Below are positions 11,545 through 21,808 of a stretch of DNA of 64,000 nucleotides, one piece after another. The DNA is taken from contig OY754469.1 in the NCBI GenBank assembly GCA_963575645.1, positions 37,964,753-38,028,752 on the forward strand, in the 5' to 3' direction. The notes below the pieces were generated by a model, which saw only the letters and a list, made by a program, of their open reading frames with translations, ran no database searches and was not told the origin of the DNA. Made by a program: the position numbers and the translations under genes. Every line of letters begins with the position of its first letter. Position 1 is the first letter of the stretch. The DNA is from Xanthostigma xanthostigma. Taxonomy: Eukaryota; Arthropoda; Insecta; Raphidioptera; Raphidiidae.

Positions 11545-12262
11545 AAATATGACATTAATCCTTGTGTGCCCACGGCTGGTGTACTTCATGTCAATAATTG
11601 TTTTGATCATTTGTCATGGCAAAGAGTCATTAGACAACAGTGAAACGTGGCCAGTTCTGCCATTAATCCTGGTGCTTGATGTCAAATGTTTTGATCATTT
11701 TTCATGGCAAAGAGTCATTGAACAACAGTGAAACGTGGCCAGTACTGCAATTAATCCTGGTGCTTGATGTCAAATGTTTTGATCATTTGTCATGGCAAAG
11801 AGTCATTAGACAACAGTGAAACGTGGCCAGTACTGCCATTAATTCTGGTGCTTGATGTCAAATGTTTTGATCATTTTTCATGGCAAAGAGTCATTGAACA
11901 ACAGTGAAACGTGGCCAGTACTGCAATTAATCCTGGTGCTTGATGTCAAATGTTTTGATCATTTGTCATGGCAAAGAGTCATTAGACAACAGTGAAACGT
12001 GGCCAGTTCTGCCATTAATCCTGGTGCTTGATGTCAAATGTTTTGATCATTTTTCATGGCAAAGAGTCATTGAACAACAGTGAAACGTGGCCAGTACTGC
12101 AATTAATCCTGGTGCTTGATGTCAAATGTTTTGATCATTTGTCATGGCAAAGAGTCATTAGACAACAGTGAAACGTGGCCAGTACTGCCATTAATTCTGG
12201 TGCTTGATGTCAAATGTTTTGATTATCGTCACTGAACACCGGTGAAACATGAGTGGTACTGC
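11545..12262. repeat. 88-bp minisatellite with 176-bp higher-order period
   Basis: AAAGAGTCATT recurs at 11621, 11709, 11797, 11885, 11973, 12061 and 12149, exactly 88 bp apart. Neighbouring units alternate between ATTAGACAACAG and ATTGAACAACAG forms, so the recently amplified unit is 176 bp. Decayed copies reach back to about 11475 and on to about 12510. Each unit carries GTGAAACGTGGCCAGTACTG and TTTTGATCATTTGTCATGGC. Confidence 0.95.
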
Positions 12263-12510
12263 CATTAATCCTGATGCCCACGACTGGTGTACTTGAGAAA
12301 TACGCAAATATCAATTTGTGCATTGTACAAGAACACGAGTCGTTATGGGACCGTTCCCAGGAGTCGTATATTTGACAAAATATATTCGCGCTTGAATATT
12401 CTTGTCAAATGTTTTGATTATTGTCGTGGCACTCATTTGACACCGGTGAAACATAGGCAGTACTGTCATTATTTCAAAATCCCACGACTGGTGTATTTGG
12501 CTAGAGTATA

Positions 12511-13043
12511 TTGCTTGAATACACTTTTGATGATTGTCATACCACTTGACACTTGACCAATATTGTCAATAGAAAATGAATTAAACGACTTGTCGCTTAT
12601 TTGCCGTAATTTGCGACGACATACGCCCATTTTACGGCAGTTGTTCCGTGCTTTTCCATACTGTTTCGCGTCGTATATTGTAAGACAAAGTTTTATTGTT
12701 TGATGGGTTTTTCTGATCCTACATTTACCTGATTAATTAATGAGAAAATTGCAATTTAAAATAAAACATAATGGTTCCGTCGTTACGTACTTCATTAAAA
12801 TTAGTGTTCCGCACCATTAAATTAAATAAAACCACGTTTTAATTTATAAACAAATGTTTCGGCCAACATAGTGACTTCGCCATTTTAAGATTATTTCTGA
12901 CGAACCACTGTGCTCTGCGAATTTATAAATAATAAAAAACGAGTTTTTATTTAAATGTTACTTAAATGTATTACATACAGTACGTTTGATTTCAATCAAC
13001 ATATTTTCTTTACATGTTGATTTTCTCCGTTTGAATGGCATTG
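12511..13043. other. Intergenic, no gene seen
   Basis: AT-rich sequence with no recognised repeat or gene. Confidence 0.4.
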
Positions 13044-13252
13044 AATTCAAGTTACATCAAATAGTAGGCTAACAAATATTAACATTGGAATAAAACTGTA
13101 TAAGCCAACTCTGAAATGTACTCAAAACCATGGTAACGGTTTTAAAGTTGTTTATTGCGATAAGATTGTTTCTGTGCAATTATTAACTGTAAGAAGTAAC
13201 GTTCCCATAGTTTTATGGATCGAGCCTACTATTTGACGTAACTTACATTCAC
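13044..13252. repeat. Short inverted-repeat element
   Basis: CAAGTTACATCAAATAGTAG near 13048 is matched in reverse by CTACTATTTGACGTAACTTA near 13229, enclosing about 180 bp. Probably an old MITE. Confidence 0.6.
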
Positions 13253-13273
13253 TGTAAATCATGTGGAAAAAAA

Positions 13274-13805
13274 GGACCCCGCACAAATCTTATGAGATTT
13301 TCGGTTAAATTGATCGAAAATGGTTTTATTTTATTGTTTAAAGGTCACTAAGAAAACGTGTCCATGGGTGCATAGCCTAAAAACCAATGGATTTTTACCT
13401 ACTATGTTTAGACTGTTCAAAGAGATTTTAGATATAGGAATATCCATTAAATTCACAATCTTAAAAAATCCTAAGCTCTAGAAATATGTTTTCGAGTGCG
13501 CTGAATCCGAATATGACATTATTTTGTAGAAGATGACACCTTCCAACATTATCTAGTTTTCGACTGTTTTTCTATTTCTAAAAAAAGCACAACAGTTGAA
13601 CGTGGAACATGTTTGTGAATTCAATGCATATCCCTATATCTAAAATCTCGCTAAACATATCTGTAGCTAGAAATCGATTGGGTTTTTTAGGCTATGCGCC
13701 AATGGACACTTGTTCTTAGTGACCTTTAGGCTTTAAACTATAAAATAAAACCATTTTCGATCAATTTAACCGAGAACCAAATCCCATACGGTTTGTGCGG
13801 GGTCC
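13274..13805. repeat. 532-bp foldback element with GGACCCCGCACAAA ends
   Basis: The two halves are inverted copies of each other, ending GGACCCCGCACAAA... and ...TTTGTGCGGGGTCC, and each carrying the sequence around TAGGCTATGCGCC. Half-copies lie at about 335-598 and 40068-40253. Non-coding. Confidence 0.85.
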
Positions 13806-14390
13806 TTCCACACATAAAGTCAATATGTTGGTGTATTTCAAATACCCACCCTGTATAAATCGAAGAAATGCTATTTGTTTTTATAAAAAAAAATATTATC
13901 ATTAGTAAACTCTAGAAATCAGTGCCATATCTGTTGTAGAAAACGGACTTAAATCACGAAGAAAAATATTATTATGTTTTAGCATCTGTAAATATAGAGT
14001 TGTGATAATTTCAATTATTTTATAATAATGTACGTTTTATTGTTAAAGACACATTGTCAGTTTAGTTTTTTTCGTTATTGCAATGAAAATTTATTTTATT
14101 TTAATTGTTTTTAAACTTTGATACGTTGTACTTAGTTAATAAAATTTTGTTACCATTTGTATTTCGTTGTTTTTATTTTCCTGGGTTGTAAAACGCCGGC
14201 AGAAAACTTAGTTTGTCAAAATTGTGATAACACATATTATTCACTTCCCCACTAATTTAGGTCAAAAATTAGCTTCTCACTGTTTTGCAGTACTGTTTTT
14301 TTTTTCTCATTTTTAAGTACCCTGAATTCAATAAACATATTTTTGGAAAGTCTGTTCGTCTGTGGGTCTTGTCTGTAAGTATAATACAGG
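13806..14390. other. Intergenic, no gene seen
   Basis: AT-rich. CCCACCCTGTATAA near 13846 looks like the end of a CAGGGTG-type element; nothing else recognised. Confidence 0.4.
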
Positions 14391-15119
14391 TCAAAAGGCA
14401 GTGGCGTAACTATACCACCTGAGGCCCTTGGAAAATTCATCGGATGGGGCCCGGCCTTAATATAAAAAGCTTCACGTCATAGTGTCATTTTTATAAATCA
14501 TGAAGTAAATTAGATATTTGTATAAATCGTGTATATTCTTGAGTTAATATCTAACTTAAAATTGATTAATATTTTTTACCGAATTTTGAAATAAATGTTA
14601 GGTACCTCCTGTCCTAACGGTCTCTCGGCTCGGGGCCACCTCAGGCAGGGCCCTCGCGCCCTATAGTGCGATGCACGCGGGCGGCACATTCAAGGGGCGG
14701 CAAATGGCCTAGTTGTGTTATGTTTTTTGTACTGTATAGAAAAAATATATAACTGATATTATATCAATTTTATTTGCATACTCAAGCTTGCGTGAAAACT
14801 CTTACGAGTAGTTATTTATTTTTTAATGAAATTCGAATTCGAAATATTTGGCGCGCAGTTTTCGATTCGATAGTTAATTCACATCAGCGCGTAGACAGGG
14901 CGCCCCTATCGGGAGACTCCCGCGTGTGTTTATATCTTGAATTTTCCTCTCGATTCCTGCAAGAGTGCGAGTGAAGTAAAGTATTTTTCAATCAACAAAT
15001 ACTTTTTACTAATTGATAAGCTAATGATTATTTTGACTTAATGAATTCTCTCAGCACAGCGGTGAAAATAAATTCATAAGTACGACAGGAGAAGAACGCC
15101 GTGAAAAATCGCACAGAGT

Positions 15120-15162
15120 AAACTGTTTTTGTAGAGAACAGTTTACTCTGCGGAGTGATTTT
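15120..15162. repeat. Small palindrome inside hAT element
   Basis: CAGAGTAAACTG...CAGTTTACTCTG with a short spacer, followed by further copies of the CACTCTGTGCGGAGTGA theme to about 15225. Likely a subterminal binding-site cluster or old duplication. Confidence 0.5.
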
Positions 15163-15546
15163 TTTAACGTGAAGAGAATTTTTAAAGTTCACTCTGTGCG
15201 GAGTGAATTTTCAAAATTCACTGTTTAATGTGTTTCATTTTAATTGAATATATTTCAGAATTAAATTTAGCTCCATGTTTCAATAATTGTGTTTCGTAAC
15301 CGTTTTTGTGCTCGGCTTTTTTAAAATCTTTTTTGCTTAAAAATTATTTCATCCCGCTTTTGTCCTGATTAAAAATTTGACTCGTTTTTACTTTTAGCGT
15401 ATCATTTGTAAAGTATCTTTCACTGTTACATTTTTCACATTTTTATTTGTTTTCAAAAATTAATTATCTTATTAGTATTTTTACCTGTCCAAATCGTTTT
15501 GTAATGACGATGTGAAGTGAAGCATTGTTGCATTTCAGGAAAGTAA

Positions 15547-15699
15547 CAAAAGAAAAAACCTTCGGGTGCACAATTTCGGCAACTTAAGAAAATTAGACAA
15601 GAAGAAAAAAACAAAATGTCTGATTCTATGAAGAAGTATTTGCAAAAAGACAACGAAACAAAGTTTCTATTAATTGCACTTACAGTATTAGTTGTTTAG
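15547..15699 (+). pseudogene. N-terminal fragment of a hAT transposase
   Basis: Translates as QKKKPSGAQFRQLKKIRQEE followed by KNKMSDSMKKYLQKDNETKF. This is the highly typical start of the hAT subgroup related to ZMYM/TTF-type zinc-finger transposases (KPSGAxxRKxKKxREEE...). An acceptor-like TTGCATTTCAG ends just upstream at about 15538. The frame stops at 15697-15699; no zinc finger or catalytic domain follows, so the element is an internal-deletion derivative. Confidence 0.85.
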
Positions 15700-16058
15700 G
15701 ATTTTTAACGTTTTTCAATTTGACATATCGTCTAGTGAGTTTATCCCCAATAAGGGGCGTCAATTATGAATCCGCACGCGGGCGGCGTAAGGCCTTACGA
15801 GGGCCCTGACCTCAGGCCAGGGGTTCGTGACATTTTGCCCGTTCTGTCACCCTATTGTTACGCCACTGTCAAATGGTTGAGCGGAACGAAACCAAATTTT
15901 GGTAGGACAGTTGGTTTACAAGACCACTACTTTGTATTTGTGAATGAAATTTTCTTGTAGAATTCTATATTCAATTTTTATTATAACACTAGTGTAATAG
16001 TTTAAATACTATTCAAATTGAGATTAGTTCTCTTCTAATTTTAAAAAATCACTTAAAG

Positions 16059-16244
16059 ACTAACAGACGGTCGTACTTGGTTCGAAGCGGACAGCGGATC
16101 TGGTCCGCTCCGTACCAAATCTGTTCGTCTGTACAGTAGTCTGCGTGTCCGCCCGGTTCGATGGGAACAGATTCGGTCGTCTGTTGCAAGATCCGCCGTA
16201 CCATGTCCGTTGTCGGACCGGACCAAGTTCGAGCGTCTGTTAGT
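16059..16244. mobile_element. 186-bp GC-rich MITE (ACTAACAGACG ends)
   Basis: Inverted ends ACTAACAGACGGTCGTACTTGG / its partner ...CCAAGTTCGAGCGTCTGTTAGT, with inner GGTCCGCTCCG/CGGACCGGACC. Contrasts in base composition with its AT-rich flanks. Superfamily not assigned. Confidence 0.75.
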
Positions 16245-16442
16245 ACTATTAAGGTAGTTCACTCGCTAGAGTCGTAGACAAAATTATAGCGTAATAGTAA
16301 GTACCAAGAGAGAAATTCACTGTGCAATGTTGTAAGAGACTGTACCCAACACATCTAAGTTTTAATCAAATACACTCATATACAATAATTACAATTGCAA
16401 GTACAATAATAGTATATTGTGCGACTAGTGACTAGCGAGTGC

Positions 16443-16871
16443 GGTAACACGCACGCGAGTGGAATATTCTCCTTCGATCAATGGTCGCACATAATATTTT
16501 ATTCAACTAGCATGATTAATATTTAATCGGGGCCCTGATAAAAGAGGGAAAAATAATAAATCACTTCATTGATTGACGTACCCATCGCCCTCGATGCACA
16601 CAAGATGGCCATGACTTTCACTGAATTGCGATGCTGTTTTCATATATACAATACCGCCTACCACGTTCCTATTGGTCCAGAAGCTGTGCAGTTTTTTTCA
16701 TTATTTAGCAGCTTGGGCTTGCTACTGCGTTCCTATTGGTCCAGAAACTCCATTATCTCACAGTACGGCTTATTATTAGCACTCTACGCGTCAACATGAA
16801 GTAATTTATTATTTCTCCCGAATTTAGCAGGGCCCCGAAATTACATATTATTACTCACGCGTGTTGAATAA
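16443..16871. mobile_element. 429-bp MITE, copy 2 (TTTATTCAAC family)
   Basis: Close copy of 8903-9330 in the same orientation, with the same CGGGGCCCTG / CAGGGCCCCG inverted ends. Superfamily not assigned, as no clear target duplication was found. Confidence 0.8.
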
Positions 16872-17103
16872 AAATATTTTTATTTAAAAAATCTCTATTT
16901 TTTTAACAAATCGATTCAAAAAATTTATAATTTTTTAATTTACAATGTATTCGTTTTTAAGAAATATACTAATAGTTAAAGAGTCAAAAAATTTTTAAAA
17001 AAATGAATTTGAAGTTGAAACTTGGAGGAATGGTTGATTGGGTGGCCCGGAAAACGAGAAAAAAATTTCGTGGCTCCAAGTGACCTCACTTTTTTTCGAT
17101 GAT

Positions 17104-17263
17104 TTTGACGTGATAACGTCTTATAAATTGATGAATCACGTCAATATAAAAAGATGAAACACCGGCTGCATGCACGAAAAAGTGTAACGTTTCTAACGTT
17201 CCGCCTGACCCTGTGCGTGATTATTAAATATGATATTCGAGCGGAATACGTTATCACGTAAAA
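17104..17263. mobile_element. MITE, TTTGACGTGATAACG family, copy 1
   Basis: Inverted ends TTTGACGTGATAACG / CGTTATCACGTAAAA. Shares GCACGAAAAAGTGTAACG and GTTCCGCCTGACCCTGTGCG with copies at 17991-18203 and 63653. It has lost part of the interior present in copy 2. Confidence 0.8.
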
Positions 17264-17990
17264 CTATCGTCCGTAAACCGACTTTACAGACAACCAATTT
17301 TCAAAATTTGCACAGACAAAAATTCGAAAAATTTTCGCTCGGTGGCACAAATTCTTACCAGGCTTCTATTAGTACTTGTAGGTACCCAAAAAGTTTGAAA
17401 AAAATAATATCTGCCAATTTTGTCACTGCTAGATCATAATCTGCCAATTTAATGTACTTGCCATTAATGCTTTACCTGAATACCATGTTAAACTTTCCGC
17501 GAACATGACGCGTTTTTGTAAGGTCGATTTTGGTCGAAAACTGTACCTCGGGATTCTCTACAAGAAGGCGAACCGTTTGAGCTCGGTTTCACTCACCGAG
17601 CTTTTTTTTTGAATTTTTTTGTGTTTATTTATTAAACTGACAGTCTCTGCAATGAGTAAATAGGCAACAGATATTTTTTCTGCAATTAGGAGGTCCCCCC
17701 AGGGCCCCAGATGCCTTTCAGTCATTTTCTGCCATTTAGTAGAGGAATTTTGAATTTTGCCGTTTTTTTTTAAGTGTCTCAGCGTCGTATCGCAACGCGC
17801 TAGACCCCTACTTCACTAAGCGGATTTGTAGAGGGGTAGAGAGCATTTCTGCCACCAAGTGCTCCTTGACCATTTCTGTCACCGTCTCTTTAACTATAAG
17901 AACTGTTTTCGGGATATTCTGGAATGTACTCGTTTTCTTTATACCTACAGCATGTTAATTATGCACTTTATAATTGAAAAAATTCATTTT
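17264..17990. other. Intergenic, no gene seen
   Basis: The first 40 bp (ACAGACAACCAATTTT) recur after copy 2 at about 18210, so the two MITE copies may sit in a local duplication. An inverted pair GAGCTCGGTTT/CACCGAGCTTT lies near 17579-17610. Nothing else recognised. Confidence 0.4.
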
Positions 17991-18203
17991 TTTGACGTGA
18001 TAACGTCTTATAAATTGATGAAACACCAGCTGCACGCACGAAAAAGTGTAACGCCGTAACGTTCCGCCTGACTCTGTGCGTGCAAGCGAGAGCGCAGTAT
18101 AAGCGATAGAGAAACACGATCGGCCCAAGTTTGACAGCTACTAAAATTTAGGTTATGTATTATTAAATATGATATTCGAGCGGAATACGTTATCACGTAA
18201 AAC
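17991..18203. mobile_element. MITE, TTTGACGTGATAACG family, copy 2
   Basis: Complete copy, 213 bp, with both inverted ends and the interior CAAGCGAGAGCGCAGTATAA. The right end CGTTATCACGTAAAAC is identical to copy 1. Confidence 0.82.
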
Positions 18204-18329
18204 TATAAACAGACAACCAATTTTTAATTATATAAGGCACTTTTATACTATTCTAAGACCTGTTGTAAGCTGTCAGACCAATCCGAAGATCCTAACACCG
18301 CCCTCCCCTCCAAACACCATAAAATGTCC

Positions 18330-18423
18330 GCTGTATGAGCACAATGGTATTATGCATGATTATGAGTGCGAGTGACGGCATTAGATGGCTTTTTTACGTA
18401 GGTCTGGCGGCTCTGGGATCTTT
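18330..18423. mobile_element. Half copy of the AAGATCCC...CCAGACC MITE
   Basis: CAATGGTATTATGCATG, GAGTGCGAGTGA and ACGTAGGTCTGGCGG...GGGATCTTT match the complete element at 53761-54179. The other half is missing. It lies about 170 bp upstream of the gene B start. Confidence 0.65.
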
Positions 18424-18592
18424 GTCTATATTTTTGTCCAATGATTGTCATGTTCCAGTGATGGAATTCACAGTTGGCTGATAAATTATAGACCCTTAAC
18501 ATCTAATAATAGTTGGCTGTAGCTTGTCAAAACTTTGACAGCTAAAAAAATTTTCAATTCATAATCGCAGTATAAAGCTAAAAACGATTGTA

Positions 18593-18827
18593 ATGTCTTC
18601 GACTTCAACGTTTTACCATATCAGTAAACTCAAAACAGAACAGTCTGCCGGAAACGAATCCAATTTGAGCAAAAATGAATGTTTGAAGAAAATTGCAAGG
18701 CGTTTAAAAGTCATTAAGGCTCCTCATAATTTTGCCGAATTCGCAGAAAATATAAAATTGCTGGAAAAATATTGTCTTGATTCAAGCGAAAAGTCAGCAA
18801 GTAAAATTGGATCTAATCGAAATAATG
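18593..18827 (+). CDS. Gene B exon 1 (start of putative ARM/HEAT-like protein)
   Basis: ATG at 18593 opens 78 codons plus one base, ending AATG|GTAAAA (donor at 18828, phase 1). The split Gly codon is completed by the GT at the start of exon 2. The encoded N-terminus is a Ser/Thr/Lys-rich leader, then a helical stretch (LKKIARRLKVIKAPHNFAEF...LLEKYC). Gene B as a whole codes for 554 residues in three exons. A TATAAAG lies only 22 bp before the ATG, too close to be an obvious promoter. I do not recognise the family. Confidence 0.75.
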
Positions 18828-18957
18828 GTAAAATATACCATTTCTTATAACTATGTTACCGGTTATTTAATTTTTTTTTACGAAATTGGTACAGCTGTCA
18901 GTGGCGTAACTATACCGTCTTAAGGCAACTACACACTGTCAGTTAAATCGTATGTAC

Positions 18958-19483
18958 GTGGTAGTGGTGTGCCGGATCGTTAAAAATGTATATCCGCGGA
19001 TACGGATCTGAATACGGATATTTGGTTTCAAGTTCCGGGGACACGGATACGGATCTTAACTTTCTTAGAGTACGCGGCGGTAAATATTGCACATCGACCT
19101 TTGGAAAGAGACTATCTGTTATGGGAAAAAGTTATTGACCTCTTTAAGAGTTAACTCTCATAACAGATTGTCTCTTTCCAAAGATCGATGTGCAATATCT
19201 CATTATAAAGATAGTTTTTTAGTACCTTTGAGTTATGTACTATTGGTATGGTACTCACTACGATAAATGTTTGCAATATAAAGGTGCCAAATACGATTTT
19301 AAAAAATAAAAAATAATCTGAATGGAATTTAACAGTTTTTCATTATTACCTAATCACCTATATTTATAACATTTCATCTATGAATTGAAAATTAATAAGG
19401 TAAAAGATCCGCCAAAAACTAACGGATACGGATCTTTCTTCTCCCTTGGATATCCGTGGATACGGATATCCGGCACATCACTA
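18958..19483. mobile_element. hAT MITE, TAGTGATGTGCCGG family, copy 1 (in gene B intron 1)
   Basis: Inverted ends TAGTGGTGTGCCGGATC / GATATCCGGCACATCACTA, with subterminal GCGGATACGGATC clusters. Flanks carry GTATGTAC (18950-18957 and 19484-19491), an 8-bp duplication fitting hAT, leaving four extra bases at the left end. The interior has an inverted CTTTGGAAAGAGAC...GTCTCTTTCCAAAG. It sits in the first intron of gene B. Confidence 0.9.
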
Positions 19484-20256
19484 GTATGTACGGTCTACAC
19501 ACGTTGAGATAAATCTGTCAGTCCCTTACCTACAGACGACGTTCTAGCGATGGATTAATATTTGTCATGAAAACGACTCATAAAAACGACGCATCATATG
19601 GCGTAAAGAGAGGTTAAACAAATTAAACGAATTGAGATTTACTCCCAAAAATATAGGCATAATTACCTAAGAATGGATGAGGATACCTATCTAAATCCTC
19701 TTTCTTTAGTTACACCATTTATTGAATGGTCATGCGTAATGCTATCCCTCTACATTAGAGGTTTTTTTACTGTTTCTAAGTTTGCCTGGGGTTCTTTTTC
19801 CTTTAATTTATCAATTAATTTTGAGAATGCAGCATCTCTTTTCGTACAGTCGTGGTATAGACTTTATTTTCCAGATACTTCGTTTCGATAAATTTCTGTA
19901 AATTCCTCAAACCCCTCGACTGTGTTGGTAGTATTTAAACGAGTGACTGTAAATTACAATTTTGGGTGACAAAAATAATCAATTTGGGTTACTGTATTAC
20001 TAAGTGAGCGACTGACTGCGCTTGACGAGAAAATAATAGTTGGGTGAATAAATTACTAAGTGAGCGACTGACTGCGCGTGACGAGAAATCAACAGAACAG
20101 CAACTTACAAACATCCATTTGAGTTACTTAAAATACAAAATGGGAAACTTCAAAATATTTAAGCGACCTAATATTTGTTTGAGTGTCAACGTTACGTCCT
20201 GCATTTTTTTCAAAATTTGGCAAATGATTTATTTGTTTCTGAGCGGCATTTTGTTA

Positions 20257-20370
20257 ATAGTTAATTGTTTGAATAGAACTGCGTTTTCTAAAAAATATAT
20301 ATTTAATTAATTGACTGTCAATTAAATATACATTTTTTAGAAAACGCAGTTCTATTCAAACAATTAACTA
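20257..20370. repeat. 52-bp-arm palindrome
   Basis: TAGTTAATTGTTTGAATAGA...TATTTAATT is mirrored by AATTAAATAT...CAAACAATTAACTA around AATTGACTGTC. Nearly perfect; it could form a cruciform or a hairpin in the pre-mRNA of gene B. Confidence 0.88.
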
Positions 20371-20600
20371 TTTAATTCGCATACCCCGTTATCGTGCACC
20401 CTGGAATTGTTTTTTTTTAAACTCCACATTTGCCCCTTCCCGTTTCATTGCGAGACAATTCGCATACCCCTTTATCGTTCACCCCGGAATTACAATTCGC
20501 ATACCCGTTTATCGTTCACCCCGGAATTATTTTTTTAAAAACTCCACCTTTGCCCCATTGCGTTTCACTGTGAGACAATTCGCATACCCCTTTATCAAAA
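20371..20600. repeat. Direct repeats with AATTCGCATACCCC
   Basis: AATTCGCATACCC recurs at about 20373, 20458, 20491 and 20578, each followed by a CGTTCACCCCGGAATT-like stretch and twice by an ACTCCACNTTTGCCCC block. A short tandem/dispersed array inside the intron element. Confidence 0.8.
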
Positions 20601-20903
20601 AAAGCGGTGGTTTTCAATCTTCATGAAAATGTGAGTTTTAAGTTGTAGTCTCAAAGTGAAAAAAAAAATAAAAACAAAAAAGATATCTGCTTCAAAATTA
20701 CCGAAGGCATTCTAGTCGCTCACTTAGTAATTTAGTCACCCAACTATTATTTTAATATCTCAAGTTATTAAAACAGTATCTCATCATCACTCATCAGTCA
20801 CCAATTTTTTTTTATTCGACCGTTTTATAATTCCCCATTTAGAAATATTTTATAGGTGTGAGAGAAAATAAAAAAAGTTATTATAATTTACCACTATTTT
20901 TAG

Positions 20904-21031
20904 GTTACAGACTGCTTTGTCAAATATTGCCTAGACTCGACCCGGAGTTACTACAAACTGAACACATAATGATATTGACATGGTCGGTCGTTAATCTCAT
21001 CAACTATTACCATAGCAAACTGAAATTACAG
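20904..21031 (+). CDS. Gene B exon 2
   Basis: Acceptor TATTTTTAG before 20904 and donor CAG|GTATAC at 21032. Its 128 bp complete the Gly codon of exon 1 and encode YRLLCQILPRLDPELLQTEH and a following hydrophobic helix (IMILTWSVVNLINYYHSKL), ending in phase 0. Phases at both edges fit the neighbours exactly, which is the main evidence that this is a true exon. The residue pattern suits a helical-repeat protein. Confidence 0.8.
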
Positions 21032-21035
21032 GTAT

Positions 21036-21440
21036 ACAGGGTGTCCAGAAAACCTTTCGTTAGACTTTAACACCGCTGATAGGTCTGACCATTTTAGTTC
21101 AAGAGTTATCAAACATTTTTGAAAAGGTGTTTTAGGCAGCGGGAATATTTGTGTAACACTTTTTTGTAACGTCTGAACACAAAATCGAAGACTTAGCTGA
21201 AGGGTTGTGGAGCTTAGTTATAAACCGTGAATAAAAAGATGTTTACATTTTAAAAGCGTTCAGCTGCGAATTTTACTCAGTTTTATAGTCGGGGACAACC
21301 GACTTGCGTTTTTAAAATTAAAAAAAAGCTTCATTATCTTGGAAAATGTGATGTCTTTACAGAGACCATGTTTTATTATTTTGAGAACGTGTGGCCAAAT
21401 TCATCATCGGTTAAAATCTTAGGGAAGACTTTCTGGACAT
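21036..21440. mobile_element. MITE-like element in gene B intron 2
   Basis: TACAGGGTGTCCAGAAAACC at the left and GACTTTCTGGACATC at the right are imperfect inverted ends. It starts only about four bases after the exon 2 donor, so the intron's 5' end is almost entirely mobile DNA. A related fragment lies at about 185-310. Confidence 0.6.
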
Positions 21441-21808
21441 CGGAGACCCAAATAATAAACCCAGTCGTTCTTGATAAAAATAATGTTATAGATTTTAAAC
21501 TAAATTGAAATGCGTTTTAATTTATTTAAACCTAAGAAGTATATTTCACAACATTATTATTTCGCACAACACAGAGCTTTTGGTTGATGAAGCCACTGTG
21601 CAGTTTAAGATCTGCGTTTGACGAAGTCACTCTGTTGTACAAAACAATTAGGGATTCGGCAGAAAAATATCTTAAACTTTCTTTAACGAAGTGTGGTTTA
21701 ATATTATTGACTGACGAATCCACTTCTACGAAACGGTTGTTAAACAAACAATAATTTCTAAGTGTATAGAATGTGTTTTCTTTAATTTTAAAATTTATTA
21801 AATTACAG

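Larger units (their letters stand above)
14399..15868. mobile_element. 1,470-bp non-autonomous hAT element (CAGTGGCGTAAC ends)
   Basis: Terminal inverted repeats CAGTGGCGTAAC / GTTACGCCACTG are flanked by 8-bp target duplications TCAAAAGG (14391-14398) and TCAAATGG (15869-15876), one mismatch. Subterminal GCACGCGGGCGGC and GGGCCCT stretches occur on both sides. It keeps a piece of a transposase gene (15547-15699) but most of the coding region is gone. Related decayed ends lie at about 18899-18920 and 62580-62715. Confidence 0.93.
20031..20755. mobile_element. Inverted-repeat element in gene B intron 1
   Basis: Ends AATAATAGTTGGGTGA...ACTAAGTGAGCGACT and AGTCGCTCACTTAGTAA...ACCCAACTATTATT are about 40-bp inverted copies. 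A second, direct copy of the left end lies at about 19994-20020. The interior holds the palindrome 20257-20370 and short direct repeats. The end lies about 150 bp before exon 2. Confidence 0.8.

Noticed and set aside
18571-18577. TATA box of gene B
   Set aside because: TATAAAG is only 22 bp before the ATG, leaving almost no 5' UTR; likely chance in AT-rich DNA.
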